Positions 44,889 through 54,271 of a stretch of DNA of 64,000 nt are shown piece by piece. The position numbers were made by a program, and so were the translations under genes. The notes under the pieces are model-generated. The model did not search any database. It was not told the origin of the DNA and saw nothing but the letters and a program-made list of their open reading frames with translations. The stretch lies in assembly GCF_020164485.1 (NCBI RefSeq), contig NZ_JAIQZA010000004.1, positions 62,001 through 126,000 on the forward strand, in the 5' to 3' direction. This DNA comes from Salegentibacter tibetensis (GTDB taxonomy: Bacteria; Bacteroidota; Bacteroidia; Flavobacteriales; Flavobacteriaceae). Numbering within the stretch: position 1 is the stretch's first letter; the number at the start of each line of letters is the position of its first letter.

Positions 44889-45414
44889 ATATTTAAAAAA
44901 TGCGAGGTCTTTTTTGCTGATGAATATAAAGTGGAAAAAATATAATTTTGGGAGTAATTTTCATGCTGGACGAGGCGTAACTATGTGGGCAAAAAAATCA
45001 ATATCGATTGGGAACAATTTTTACATAGGTCGTTATTCTCAAATCGAATGTGATGCAGAAATTGGTGATAATGTGATTTTCGGTAATAATGTCGCATTAG
45101 TTGGTAAATACGATCATCATTACGAACAAGTGGGCGCAGCAATAAGATTGGCTTCACAAATTAGAGATATTTCTTATTCTTGGAAAGGCTTAACTTCAAA
45201 AGTAATAATTGAGGAGGATGTATGGGTTGGTTTTGGATCCATAATATTGAGCGGGATAAAAATAGGGAGAGGTTCTATTATAGCGGCAGGGTCGGTTGTA
45301 ACAAAGGATGTTGCGCCATATTCCATAGTTGGTGGAAATCCGGCTAAATTTATTAAATACCGATTTGATGAAATGGAAATTAAAGAGCATGAGAATATTT
45401 TAAGTTATAAGTAA
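44878..45414 (+). CDS. Hexapeptide-repeat acyltransferase
   Basis: This 178-residue left-handed beta-helix protein has many I/V-G-x hexapeptides (ISIGNNFYIGRYSQIE, IGDNVIFGNNVALVG). The C-terminal IIEEDVWVGFGSIILSGIKIGRG…VTKDVAPYSIVGGNPAKFIKYR is typical of sugar O-acetyltransferases. The start is TTG at 44878, overlapping the previous gene by 11 bases. The ATG at 44920 is an alternative, but the N-terminal KYLKNARSFLL fits the family. It probably acetylates a sugar in the repeat unit. Confidence 0.85.
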   Translation: MVFKYLKNARSFLLMNIKWKKYNFGSNFHAGRGVTMWAKKSISIGNNFYIGRYSQIECDAEIGDNVIFGNNVALVGKYDHHYEQVGAAIRLASQIRDISYSWKGLTSKVIIEEDVWVGFGSIILSGIKIGRGSIIAAGSVVTKDVAPYSIVGGNPAKFIKYRFDEMEIKEHENILSYK

Positions 45415-45422
45415 ATCAAGTA

Positions 45423-46136
45423 ATGAAATTATTAGGTTATCATCTTACGCAAGACTATCCGGAAATACCTGTTCAAAAAAAAACAATAATAAACACCATA
45501 AACCCACATTCCTATTGTGTTGCCAAGAGGGATAGTGCCTTTCGAGAAGCCTTGCTTCACAGCAATTTTCTTCTTCCTGATGGCGTAGGTATTGTAATGG
45601 CAGCAAAAGTCCTTAATGGGAAAAAAATTGAAAAGATTGCCGGGTATGATGTTTTTATTCATTTACTGAATCAGTTAAATGACCACAACGGCTCCTGCTT
45701 TTTTCTCGGTGCTTCTGAAGATACTCTAAGTAAAATCTCAGCCCGTTTGGAAGTTGAATATCCAAATATAAAAATCGGCTCATATTCTCCACCTTATAAA
45801 CCTGAGTTCTCTCGAGAGGATTCGGAAAAAATGATTAAGGCTGTAAACACATTCCAACCGGATGTTCTATTTGTTGGAATGACCGCCCCGAAACAGGAGA
45901 AATGGGTACATCAATACAAAGCACATCTTAATGCTAATATTATTTGCTCCATTGGAGCAGTGTTCGATTTCTATGCCGGTACTGTAAAACGTCCTTCACA
46001 GTTTTGGATAAAACTGGGCCTCGAATGGTTCCCACGCTTTCTCAAAGAACCAAGAAGACTAGCTGAGCGGAATTTGGTTTCTACACCAAAGTTTATTTGG
46101 GAGGTTATGAGAGAGCGGCTGAAAAGTGAAGCGTGA
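45423..46136 (+). CDS. WecG/TagA/CpsF-family glycosyltransferase (GT26)
   Basis: This 237-residue protein has the family signatures NPHSYCVAKRDSAFREALLHSNFLLPDGVGIVMAA, FFLGASEDTLSKI, PDVLFVGMTAPKQEKWVHQ and GAVFDFYAGTVKRPSQFWIKLGLEWFPRFLKEPRRL. GT26 enzymes add the second sugar to the lipid-linked primer at the cytoplasmic membrane face, acting after a WecA/TagO-type enzyme, which is encoded at 47472-48653. It ends the tight glycosyltransferase run. Confidence 0.93.
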   Translation: MKLLGYHLTQDYPEIPVQKKTIINTINPHSYCVAKRDSAFREALLHSNFLLPDGVGIVMAAKVLNGKKIEKIAGYDVFIHLLNQLNDHNGSCFFLGASEDTLSKISARLEVEYPNIKIGSYSPPYKPEFSREDSEKMIKAVNTFQPDVLFVGMTAPKQEKWVHQYKAHLNANIICSIGAVFDFYAGTVKRPSQFWIKLGLEWFPRFLKEPRRLAERNLVSTPKFIWEVMRERLKSEA

Positions 46137-46233
46137 CCCATTGTTTCAAAAGTGACCCGAAGCCATCTTTTAATAGTTAATGAAAAACCGAAAAAAATTG
46201 ATGAGAAAATACTGCTAAAATGATTAAATGTTT

Positions 46234-47250
46234 TTATTTAAATTGATTGTCACGGACATTTATATTCAATAAATTATTATATTGAATTTTTTCCCTTAGG
46301 ACAGTTTGTTCAATTGCTGTTTGTGCATTGGGATGTGCAAAAGTATTTTCATAAATTTCTGAAAGTTCTATAGAAATACCTCGAATAAATATTGCATAAC
46401 CTTTATCGCTTAAAAAGTAATTATGATGAATGATGATTTTCGTTCCTGCAACTTTTTCTGTGTCTCCGTTTTTTCCATGCATATCAAATCTATGGTGATT
46501 TTCACTTCCTAAGCCTATTATGTTATAAGAAGCTTCGTAACTCTGGCCTTCATTACCGCTCGCAGCGATATCGTGTCTATTATATTCAAAGAAATTACAT
46601 GAGATAAGTGCATTGGTAGGTTGATAAGGTTTATTATATAAAACTATTCCATACCCCAATCCATATCGTTGATTGTGATGGATATAGCTTCTGGAAATAA
46701 TATTTCCAGTTGAATTATATAAATAAATCCCACCATGTGACCAGCCAGAGATTTCACAATTTTCTATTTTTAAGGAATTATAATTACCTATTACGATTCC
46801 ATTTGTAACTTTTGGGTTATACATTTCCAGCCCTATTTCGGTATCATAACCTATTATTTTTAACCCTTGTAGGGTTACGTTATCGGCTTCTATTTTTATT
46901 AATGTTTTGCCAGGAGCATTGGCATATAGGGTAGCTCCATTTGAATTATCTGAATTTCGTCCACTAACAATATTAAGAGATTTGCTAATAATAACTGGCA
47001 ATTCATAATCAGAAAAATCTAGATAGGAACTGTCACTGATATAGATGGTATTTTCAGGTTCAGCATCTGAAATGGCTTTTAAAAAATCATTTACTTCATG
47101 AACAATGAAATTAGCTTCAGTGGCGGAGAAGGTCTGTATGTTACAATGTGTAATTTCATTTACATCAAATGGAGGGGCTGTCACCTCAACTTTATCTAGA
47201 TGGCAGCTAGAAAGAATAAGAAGCAATAAAATGAGAAGAATCGTTTTCAT
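46234..47250 (-). CDS. Right-handed beta-helix repeat lipoprotein
   Basis: This 338-residue protein has a lipoprotein signal (MKTILLILLLLILSSC, Cys16). A series of short beta-helix coils with N-ladders follows (DNVTLQGLKIIGYDTE, NSLKIENCEISGWSHGGIYLYNSTGNIISRSYIHHNQRYG, IIIHHNYFLSDKGYAIFI). Such folds occur in polysaccharide lyases, epimerases and inert structural proteins. It is on the opposite strand inside the capsule locus, between the GT26 gene and the WecA-like gene. A surface role on the capsule (modification, trimming or anchoring) is plausible. No catalytic residues can be assigned. Confidence 0.75.
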   Translation of the reverse strand: MKTILLILLLLILSSCHLDKVEVTAPPFDVNEITHCNIQTFSATEANFIVHEVNDFLKAISDAEPENTIYISDSSYLDFSDYELPVIISKSLNIVSGRNSDNSNGATLYANAPGKTLIKIEADNVTLQGLKIIGYDTEIGLEMYNPKVTNGIVIGNYNSLKIENCEISGWSHGGIYLYNSTGNIISRSYIHHNQRYGLGYGIVLYNKPYQPTNALISCNFFEYNRHDIAASGNEGQSYEASYNIIGLGSENHHRFDMHGKNGDTEKVAGTKIIIHHNYFLSDKGYAIFIRGISIELSEIYENTFAHPNAQTAIEQTVLREKIQYNNLLNINVRDNQFK

Positions 47251-47471
47251 TACACCCCTTTTTAATTTTAAAACTGAGGGGCATAATGCTAAAAGTAGGA
47301 GTAGGTATCCTTCTGTAATTCTTCTATTAATTTAGCAATAAAAAATGATTTCATTTGTTAAATTAAACCAAAAATTAGGTTTTAGCTAATTTTATAAATT
47401 ATCCATAATTCAAATCTATCATGTTATAAGATCTCCCTACAGGTCGTTTTAACTAACCCAAATCAAATCTT

Positions 47472-48653
47472 ATGAACCTTTTAGATCAGGACATTTTATT
47501 GGACCTATTTCACCGGTATTATATATTTTTTGCCGGGTGCGTGTTTTTACTGGCTTTTTGCCTTACCTGGTATTTTACCCCAAAGGTCTTATGGGTGAGC
47601 AGGGAAAAGGACCTAATGAAGGAGGTGAATGAACGGAGTTCGCATCAGGCTTCAATTCCGCCTTTTGGAGGGGTTTCTTTTTTCCTGGTACTGGTTTTAG
47701 TGATAAGTATTTTACAGGCTTTAAGAACCTCTCCGACCGGGAATCACCTTATTATTGGGCTAACTTTTTTATTTATGGCCGGTTTAAAGGACGATTTGGT
47801 GATTTCTACGGCTAAATTGAAATTTTTTAGTCAGTTATGCGCTGCAGGATTTATTATTTTCTCTCCGGAGTTACAACTTACCAGTCTACATGGGTTCTGG
47901 GGCATTTTTGAGATCCCGGAAGTTTTAGGTTACGCTCTTAAAGTTTTAATTGTAGTGGCATTGATCAATGCCTACAACCTTATTGATGGGATAGACGGGC
48001 TGGCAAGTATTGCCGGGATCGTAATCTCGATTACCTACGCCACAGTCTTCTATGCCACAGGGCATCCTTATTATGTACTGCTGAGTCTTAGTGTAGCCGG
48101 GATACTGGGGGCTTTCCTAAGGTTTAATTTTTCACGAGGCGGCAGGAAGATATTTATGGGAGACGGCGGAAGCCTGGTAATGGGATTTATGATCGCATTT
48201 TTGAGTCTGAAGATCCTTGTGATGCAATCTTATGAGCCTTTAATGAAAGAAGGTTTTGTGCCGGAGAACAGGTTGCTATTTGCTTTAGCGGTTTTGTTCC
48301 TGCCCATTTTTGATACGCTTCGGGTAATTATTATTCGTTTAAAAAACGGCAAAACACCTTTTGAAGCTGACCGAAATCATATGCATCATGTTTTGCTCGA
48401 TAACGGCCTAAGTCATAAAAAAGCCAGTTTTGTTCTTGGCGGCTTAAACCTGGCGGTTATTGTTATCTATATGATGTTAAGTAGGGATCTAAAAAGTGTA
48501 GGGATGAGCCTGGCAATGCTGGGAGTTTTTATAGCTGTTGCTATTGCTTTTGAAGCTTTAAGAAGGAAAGCGGTAAGAAAGAGTTTAAGGAAAAGACCGA
48601 AAGGAGTGAAGGTGGAAAGAAGGCGGGATGAAATTTCAGTGAGTAGTAGTTAG
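47472..48653 (+). CDS. MraY/WecA-family undecaprenyl-phosphate glycosyl-1-phosphate transferase
   Basis: This 393-residue protein with about 10-11 helices has PPFGGVSFF, LKDDLVISTAKLKFFSQL (metal-binding DD), NAYNLIDGIDGLA, FMGDGGSLVMGFMIA and DRNHMHHVLLDNGLSHKKASFVLGG. The HxHH-type motif separates WecA/TagO from MraY. It starts repeat synthesis by moving a HexNAc-1-phosphate to undecaprenyl phosphate, and the GT26 enzyme would act next. A basic C-terminal tail (RRKAVRKSLRKRPKG) is cytoplasmic. Repeat-rich DNA follows. Confidence 0.92.
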   Translation: MNLLDQDILLDLFHRYYIFFAGCVFLLAFCLTWYFTPKVLWVSREKDLMKEVNERSSHQASIPPFGGVSFFLVLVLVISILQALRTSPTGNHLIIGLTFLFMAGLKDDLVISTAKLKFFSQLCAAGFIIFSPELQLTSLHGFWGIFEIPEVLGYALKVLIVVALINAYNLIDGIDGLASIAGIVISITYATVFYATGHPYYVLLSLSVAGILGAFLRFNFSRGGRKIFMGDGGSLVMGFMIAFLSLKILVMQSYEPLMKEGFVPENRLLFALAVLFLPIFDTLRVIIIRLKNGKTPFEADRNHMHHVLLDNGLSHKKASFVLGGLNLAVIVIYMMLSRDLKSVGMSLAMLGVFIAVAIAFEALRRKAVRKSLRKRPKGVKVERRRDEISVSSS

Positions 48654-48959
48654 TTGGCAGTGTTAACCTGTTGTATATTTTATACTGTTTGTTGTATAAA
48701 GGTTTGGAGTTTATTGTTCAAGGTTCAATGTTCAAAGTTTAATGTCCATTAACCCAAATAACGATTTCACTATTTTAGATTGCTTCAGTCGTACCTCCTT
48801 CGCAATGACGTTAGTTTTTACTGCAAACTAGAGACTGTTTACTGCAAACTGAAAATAACCCCTCCGTCTTTTCTCCTTGCAGTCAAAAATCTACCCTGCC
48901 CGACCTCGTCATTCAGGCGGGCTCCCCTTTAAAAAAAGGGAGGAGCTTTTAAGTTGGTT

Positions 48960-48997
48960 TCGTCATTGCGAGCGACGTAGGAGCGCGGCAATCTTTT
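48960..48997. repeat. REP-like repeat copy (also at 49444-49481)
   Basis: TCGTCATTGCGAGCGAC… to …GCGGCAATCTTTT pairs CATTGC with GCAATC/G-type ends around a variable centre. The copy at 49444-49481 is the same element in the duplicated unit. Inverted copies occur at 48778-48810 and 49726-49760. Confidence 0.7.
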
Positions 48998-49051
48998 GAT
49001 TGGAGTTTTTACTGCGACCTGAGTCTGCTTACTGCAAACTGAAAAAAACAA

Positions 49052-49177
49052 CCGTCAGTTCGAGTGGCGGTATTTGAGCTGGAAGCGAAAATAACGTTGT
49101 ATCGAGAACGATTAGAAGTGCTAACTCCATAGAACTTCTCGATACATTCCAACTCACGTTGGAAATCGAAGTGACGG
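49052..49177. repeat. 126-bp imperfect palindrome (MITE-like), copy 1
   Basis: The ends CCGTCAGTTCGA and TCGAAGTGACGG are inverted (one mismatch). Inner arms GTATCGAGAA and TTCTCGATAC also pair, so most of the element can fold on itself. There is no coding capacity. Half copies recur near 53712 and 54989. Confidence 0.65.
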
Positions 49178-49535
49178 TGGGATATTATTAAGCAGAGATA
49201 ACTTTTACGATTAACCAATTAACTGATTAACGAATTAACTAACCTTAACAGATTCCTTCAGTCTTCTGATACTTCGAAATCCTTCGCAATGACGATAGTT
49301 TTTACTGTAAACTAGAGACTGTTTACTGCAAACTGAAAATAACCCCTCCGTCTTTTCTCCTTGCAGTCGAAAATCCACCCTGCCCGACCTCGTCATTCAG
49401 GCGGGCTCCCCTTTAAAAAAAGGGAGGAGCTTTTAAGTTGGTTTCGTCATTGCGAGCGACATAGGAGCGCGGCAATCTTTTGATTGGAGTTTTTACTGCG
49501 ACCTGAGTCTGCTTACTGCAAACTGAAAAAAACAA

Positions 49536-49661
49536 CCGTCAGTTCGAGTGGCGGTATTTGAGCTGAAAGCGAAAATAACGGTGTATCGAGAACGATTAGA
49601 AGTTGTAACACCTTAGCACTCCTCGATACTTCCGACTCACGTCGGAAACTGGAAGTGACGG
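49536..49661. repeat. 126-bp imperfect palindrome (MITE-like), copy 2
   Basis: It has the same length and ends as the copy at 49052, exactly 484 bases later. The copies diverge mostly in the central loop and the right arm, and compensating changes keep the small inner hairpin (TCCGACTCACGTCGGA against TCCAACTCACGTTGGA). Confidence 0.65.
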
Positions 49662-50076
49662 TAGGATAATTTAAGAAGGGATTACCCTTTAACTAATTAA
49701 CGATTTACGAATTAACTAATATCAACAGATTGCTTCAGTCGTACCTCCTTCGCAATGACGGTGGCGAAGAAACAGATTGTTTCAATCTTTCCTCCCTTCC
49801 CAATTTTTTCGTCATTGCGAGGACGGCAATAGCCGGACGTGGCAATCTTTTAAGTGTATTAATAGCTAAATTAACTTAATATCGAGTAAGCAATCACGGA
49901 TTACAAATCAGCTAAAATCAACAGATTGCTTCAGTCTCCCGATAGTTATCGGGACCCTTCCAATGACGGTATTAAAGAAAAAAGATTATATCAATGTTAT
50001 GGAATTGCTATAAAACTCTAATTTTTTTAAGGAAAAATTAACATTAACTTTTATATTCGCGAAAAATTTAAATTAA

Positions 50077-50091
50077 CCAGCATAATGCTGG
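50077..50091. promoter_or_regulatory. Hairpin in the leader of the wza-wzc operon
   Basis: CCAGCA and TGCTGG form a perfect 6-bp stem with a 3-base loop, 75 bases before the Wza start. A promoter-like TATATTCG lies at 50052-50059, and the same TATATTCGCG string occurs in the leader region before manC. No T-tract follows, so this is a leader structure rather than a terminator. Confidence 0.4.
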
Positions 50092-50165
50092 ACCCAAAAA
50101 TGGCAATACACCGGAACATTTATATTCCTGTGCCTAATTCTAAAATTGAGATTAAATAAAAATAG

Positions 50166-50963
50166 ATGAAATACCTCCAATTCTTTCGATTACCGGCCTT
50201 AGGGCTTTTTTGTGTTTTTTTGGTTAGTTCCTGTGTCCCAAGACAGGAAATTGTTTACTTCCAGGGCCTGGAAAAAGCGGAAGCCAAAATGCAGGAGCAA
50301 ACTAATAATAGCTTAAAAATTAAACCTACAGACTTACTTACCATTAGCGTTGCGGCGGCCCAGCAGGACGCGGCTTTACCATTCAATCTGCCGGTTATTG
50401 GTGTGCCGATGGGAGGAGATCAAATAGGCTTGACTGTCAATGGCAGACAACAATTACAAACTTACCTGGTAGGCAAGGACGGAAATATAGATTTTCCTTT
50501 TCTGGGGGAGATCAAAGCAGAAGGTTACAGCCAGGAAGAATTTGCCAGGAATTTAAAAGGCCAAATTAAAAGATATGTCCAGGATCCTATTGTAAATGTT
50601 AGAGTGGTGAATTTCCAGGTAAGTGTACTGGGAGAAGTTAACCGCCCCGGAACCTTTGACGTGCAGGATGACTACTTTACGTTGCCACAGGCTTTAGGAA
50701 TGGCCGGCGACATGAGTATCTACGGGAAACGTGATAATGTATTGGTGATGCGGGAAGAAAACGGCAGAACTACCCACGCATATCTCGATCTTGGCGATGC
50801 AAATATTATTAATTCCCCTTACTATTACTTACAGCAAAACGATGTAGTCTACGTAGAACCAAATGGACCCCAAAGGCAAAGTGCCAGTTATAACCGAAAT
50901 GCCTCGGTTTATATTTCTATCGCTTCAGTATTAGTTTCTGTAATAATACTCTTAACCAGATAA
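50166..50963 (+). CDS. Polysaccharide export lipoprotein (Wza-like)
   Basis: This 265-residue protein has a lipoprotein signal (…FLVSSCVPRQE, Cys about 23). The Poly_export/PES domain (LKIKPTDLLTISVAAAQ; YLVGKDGNIDFPFLGEIKAEGYSQEEFARNL) is followed by a SLBB domain (VSVLGEVNRPGTFDVQ…LPQALGMAGDM). A C-terminal hydrophobic segment (VYISIASVLVSVIILLT) is typical of Bacteroidota Wza proteins. It would form the outer-membrane/periplasmic export channel and pair with the kinase encoded 6 bases downstream. Confidence 0.93.
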   Translation: MKYLQFFRLPALGLFCVFLVSSCVPRQEIVYFQGLEKAEAKMQEQTNNSLKIKPTDLLTISVAAAQQDAALPFNLPVIGVPMGGDQIGLTVNGRQQLQTYLVGKDGNIDFPFLGEIKAEGYSQEEFARNLKGQIKRYVQDPIVNVRVVNFQVSVLGEVNRPGTFDVQDDYFTLPQALGMAGDMSIYGKRDNVLVMREENGRTTHAYLDLGDANIINSPYYYLQQNDVVYVEPNGPQRQSASYNRNASVYISIASVLVSVIILLTR

Positions 50964-50969
50964 CAAATT

Positions 50970-53366
50970 ATGTCCCAAGAACAACCTACATACAACCGCC
51001 CCCAGGAAGAAGAAATCAACCTAAGGGAAGAACTTGATAAATACCTTAAGTACTGGCCCTGGTTTGTAATTGGAGTGATCCTTTGCGTACTTATTGGCTT
51101 TATTTATTTAAAATATACCACGGCGCAATATAATACCACCGCCAGTATAATTATCAAGGATGAAGAAAGCAAAGGCCCCTCTTCTGAAATGGCTGCTTTT
51201 GCCGATCTCGGTTTTATGGGCGGCTTGGGAGCCAGTAGTATCGAAAACGAAATCGGTATCCTTAGATCTAAAACTTTAATGACTAAAACAGTTAAAGCAC
51301 TTGATCTGAATATTACCTATCACGATGAAGCAGGAGTGAAATCAAAGGAGCTTTATACCGCCTCCCCTTTTAAAGTAGAGGTACTGCAATTAGATGAAAA
51401 AGGATTAAGTAAAAACATTAAAGAGGAGCTTGGAAATCGTTTTCTGATTATACCCCAATCAAAAAATAAATTTACACTAAGAAATACCGAAACAGATAAA
51501 AGTTTTGACGGTGAATTCGGGAATGTAATCAATATTGGTTTCGCCGATATTACAATTGCAAGAACGGCTATTGAACTTGAAGAAGACCTGGAAGTTAGTG
51601 TGCAGTTTAGTCCTGTAGAAGCTGTTGTTGGAAGATACCGGCAAGGAGTTCAAATTAATTTAACCGATAAAAATTCGAGTCTTTTGGAATTGACTCTGGT
51701 AGATCCGGTTACAGAAAAAGCCCAGGATATATTAGACCAGCTTATTTTAGAATACAACCGTCAGGCTATTGAAGATAAAAACCTGGTAGCTACCAATACC
51801 GCTTCTTTTATAGATGAACGTTTAAGTATCATTAACCAGGAACTGGATTCTGTTGAGGTCGGAAAAGAAGAATTTAAAGAAAGCAATCAACTCACCAACA
51901 TAGAGGCCGAATCAACATTATTTATAGAAAACGCCAGCGATTATAAAAAACGTCAACAGGAAGTCGGCACCCAATTAGAACTTGCCAACGCGATGCTGGA
52001 TCATATAAAAGGTAACAGACCCTCTGACCTTTTACCGGCAAACCTGGGAATTGAGGAATCGGGGGTGAACGATATGATCAAGGAATACAATACCCTTGTT
52101 TTAGAAAGAAACCGAATATTAAGTGCTTCTACTGAAGAAAACCCGGTGGTCTTAAGATTGAATTCTCAAATAGAGCAGATGCGAGGAAATGTATTGCAAA
52201 GCCTGGAAAGAATGAGGAGTAACTTACTCATAGCCCAGGAAGACCTGGACAGGCAGGCTGCAGTGATAGGATCACAAATTTCGGCAGTTCCGGGGAAAGA
52301 AAGACAATACCGGGGCATTGAAAGGCAACAGAATATTAAAGAAGCCCTTTATTTATTTTTACTGGAAAAAAGGGAAGAGAATTCTTTATCTCTCGCCGTA
52401 ACCGCGCCTAAGGCGAAGATTGTAGATAGTGCCTATAGTGATGCTGAACCGGTTTCTCCAAAGTCAAAAATCATTTTATTGGCTGCTTTAATTTTAGGTT
52501 TACTTATACCTTTCCTAATTATCTACGCAAAGAATTTATTGAATAATAAGATCACAGACAGAACCGATATAGAAAATGCTACTAAAGAAATACCTATAAT
52601 CGGTGAGATACCAAGGATTTCAAAAAAGGAAGATGATCTAATTATGGTTAATGACAGATCGGTCCTTGCTGAAGCCTTCAGGATTATGGTTACCAATCTT
52701 CAATACCTTTTGGTAAATGCCAGCAATAAAGAAAAGGGAATTAAATTATTCGTAACCTCTACCGTTAAAGGGGAGGGGAAAACCTTTACTGCTTTTAACC
52801 TGGCCATTACTTTTGCCAATATGGGCAAGAAAGTTATTATTATTGGTGCCGATCTAAGAAATCCGCAATTGCAACGTTACGAAACCGATGCCCGCACATA
52901 TTCCGGGGTTAGTGATTATTTGTATAATAGCGAGGTTCAGGTTCAGGATATTATTGCTACAGCCCAGGCCAATGAAAAACTGGATATTATAGCTTCGGGG
53001 AATATTCCGCCAAATCCATCGGAACTTTTAAGAAGTGAACGAATGGCAAAGCTTTTAAATGAGTTAGAAGGAATATATGATTATATAATTGTAGATACGG
53101 CACCTGCAATGCTGGTAGCTGATACCTTCCTGATAAATAAATATGCCGATTTAACTCTATACGTAACCCGTGCAGGATATACTGAAAAGAGATTACTTGG
53201 TTTTGCTGTAGATGCTAAAAACGATGGGAAGTTACATGATGTGAGTTTTGTACTTAATGATGTGCAACTTGCCAATTTCGGCTATGGCAATAAGTATGGC
53301 TATGCCTACGGAGAAGAGAAGAAATCCTTTTTTAAAAGACTTAAGGATAAAGCAGCGATTTTTTAA
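50970..53366 (+). CDS. Capsule polysaccharide co-polymerase tyrosine autokinase (Wzc-like)
   Basis: This 798-residue protein has a Wzz domain with a first membrane helix near 30-52 (WPWFVIGVILCVLIGFIYL). A long periplasmic coiled-coil part follows, then a second helix near 505-525 (IILLAALILGLLIPFLIIYA). The cytoplasmic BY-kinase has Walker A STVKGEGKT near 598, Walker A' IIIGADLRNPQ and Walker B YIIVDTAP. The C-terminus has a Tyr cluster (GYGNKYGYAYGEE) for autophosphorylation. It controls chain length and export with Wza. The cognate phosphatase (Wzb) is not in the window. Confidence 0.94.
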   Translation: MSQEQPTYNRPQEEEINLREELDKYLKYWPWFVIGVILCVLIGFIYLKYTTAQYNTTASIIIKDEESKGPSSEMAAFADLGFMGGLGASSIENEIGILRSKTLMTKTVKALDLNITYHDEAGVKSKELYTASPFKVEVLQLDEKGLSKNIKEELGNRFLIIPQSKNKFTLRNTETDKSFDGEFGNVINIGFADITIARTAIELEEDLEVSVQFSPVEAVVGRYRQGVQINLTDKNSSLLELTLVDPVTEKAQDILDQLILEYNRQAIEDKNLVATNTASFIDERLSIINQELDSVEVGKEEFKESNQLTNIEAESTLFIENASDYKKRQQEVGTQLELANAMLDHIKGNRPSDLLPANLGIEESGVNDMIKEYNTLVLERNRILSASTEENPVVLRLNSQIEQMRGNVLQSLERMRSNLLIAQEDLDRQAAVIGSQISAVPGKERQYRGIERQQNIKEALYLFLLEKREENSLSLAVTAPKAKIVDSAYSDAEPVSPKSKIILLAALILGLLIPFLIIYAKNLLNNKITDRTDIENATKEIPIIGEIPRISKKEDDLIMVNDRSVLAEAFRIMVTNLQYLLVNASNKEKGIKLFVTSTVKGEGKTFTAFNLAITFANMGKKVIIIGADLRNPQLQRYETDARTYSGVSDYLYNSEVQVQDIIATAQANEKLDIIASGNIPPNPSELLRSERMAKLLNELEGIYDYIIVDTAPAMLVADTFLINKYADLTLYVTRAGYTEKRLLGFAVDAKNDGKLHDVSFVLNDVQLANFGYGNKYGYAYGEEKKSFFKRLKDKAAIF

Positions 53367-54271
53367 ATAAGGAGTTGTTTGGTTCCAGTTTGCCTTTAAT
53401 CGACAATTGGAGTGTACCTATTTAAGTCGGGATGTATTGAGAAATAAGGTTGATCCATTAATTGTTTTGGGGTTTTTGAGAACAATTATGTCATCCTGAA
53501 TTTATTTCAGGATCTAACATGATAGAACCTGAACCAAGTTCAGGTTGACGATAATTTCAGTGGACGAAACTACGCACAGCTTCCTGCCCATTTAGGGCTA
53601 TTTTTTAGTTCATTAGAGGAATCGATAGCTGACGTGACAATCTTTTAATATGAGCTCCGAGAGTTATAGAAACTGTAAACGGTTTAGAGTTTGAAGTTTG
53701 TAGTTCAAAATGCTCGTCAGTTCGAGTGGCGGTATTTGAGCGAGAGTGAAAATAGCGCTGTATCGAGAACTATTTTAAAGTCTTTTTTTCTGACTCTTTT
53801 CTCTTCCTTCTTTTCGTCATTGCGAGCGATGCAGGATCGATGCAATCGTTTGATTGTAAGAATGTTATGAGTTATCAATTGTGATTACTGAGTTTTCCGC
53901 TTGGTTTAGAGCCTGAAAAATCCATCCTCCCCGACCCTAAAGGGAGTGGATTTTTCTTCAAAAAAAACAATATTTCCTTTATACAGCGGAAATATTTAAA
54001 TTACATCGCTTTTCCCGCCTGCCTTTATAACTTGTCCTGATTTTATATCGGGAGCCTGTGCCATGTTTAGTTTGGGAGCTAGGTTTTAGGGCGTAAAAAA
54101 TCAGGAAATTTTTGATTTTCAATACTACTGGTGAAAGTTCTAAATGGAGAAGTATTTTACTTAATTACGGCATTACTTTTCCCGCCTCCCTTTAGGGAAG
54201 GGGTCAAGCGGGAAGGAATAAAACAAATACTATATATTTTGAAAAAGGATCATCCTGGATATAATAAAAGC
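53367..54271. repeat. Repeat-rich gap upstream of the DUF559 gene
   Basis: There is no gene before 54272. Two tight palindromes lie at 53493-53513 (ATCCTGAA/TTTCAGGAT) and 53526-53546 (AACCTGAAC/GTTCAGGTT). A half copy of the GTCAGTTCGAGTGGCGG element starts at about 53712, and a REP-like copy is at 53814-53851. Hairpins with CCCTAAAGGG/CCCTTTAGGG cores lie at 53916-53955 and 54179-54214. Confidence 0.65.
54179..54214. repeat. Left CCCTTTAGGG hairpin of the DUF559 cassette
   Basis: Outer arms TTCCCGC (54179-54185) and GCGGGAA (54208-54214) enclose a CCCTTTAGGG core. The same plan recurs downstream of the gene at 54727-54764 and upstream at 53916-53955. Confidence 0.6.

Larger units (their letters stand above)
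48654..50165. repeat. Repeat-dense intergenic block with a 484-bp tandem duplication
   Basis: No gene is recognised in 1.5 kb. Two near-identical units start at the shared CGCAATGACG at 48801 and 49285, an offset of 484 bases that is also kept at 48961/49445 and 49052/49536. Each unit contains a REP-like element, a CCCTTT(A)nAAGGG hairpin and a 126-bp imperfect palindrome. More REP-like copies lie at 48778-48810, 49726-49760, 49810-49851 and about 49924-49968. Confidence 0.8.

Noticed and set aside
49052-49110. Possible tRNA because of GTTCGAGT (T-loop-like)
   Set aside because: No acceptor stem or anticodon arm; the string is part of a 126-bp fold-back repeat found in several copies.
48801-49768. 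CRISPR-like array
   Set aside because: There are only two long units of 484 bp with internal palindromes, with no short regular repeats and no cas genes.
54131-54271. N-terminal extension of the DUF559 gene
   Set aside because: It would translate the CCCTTTAGGG palindrome; the family start is at MWKGAP.
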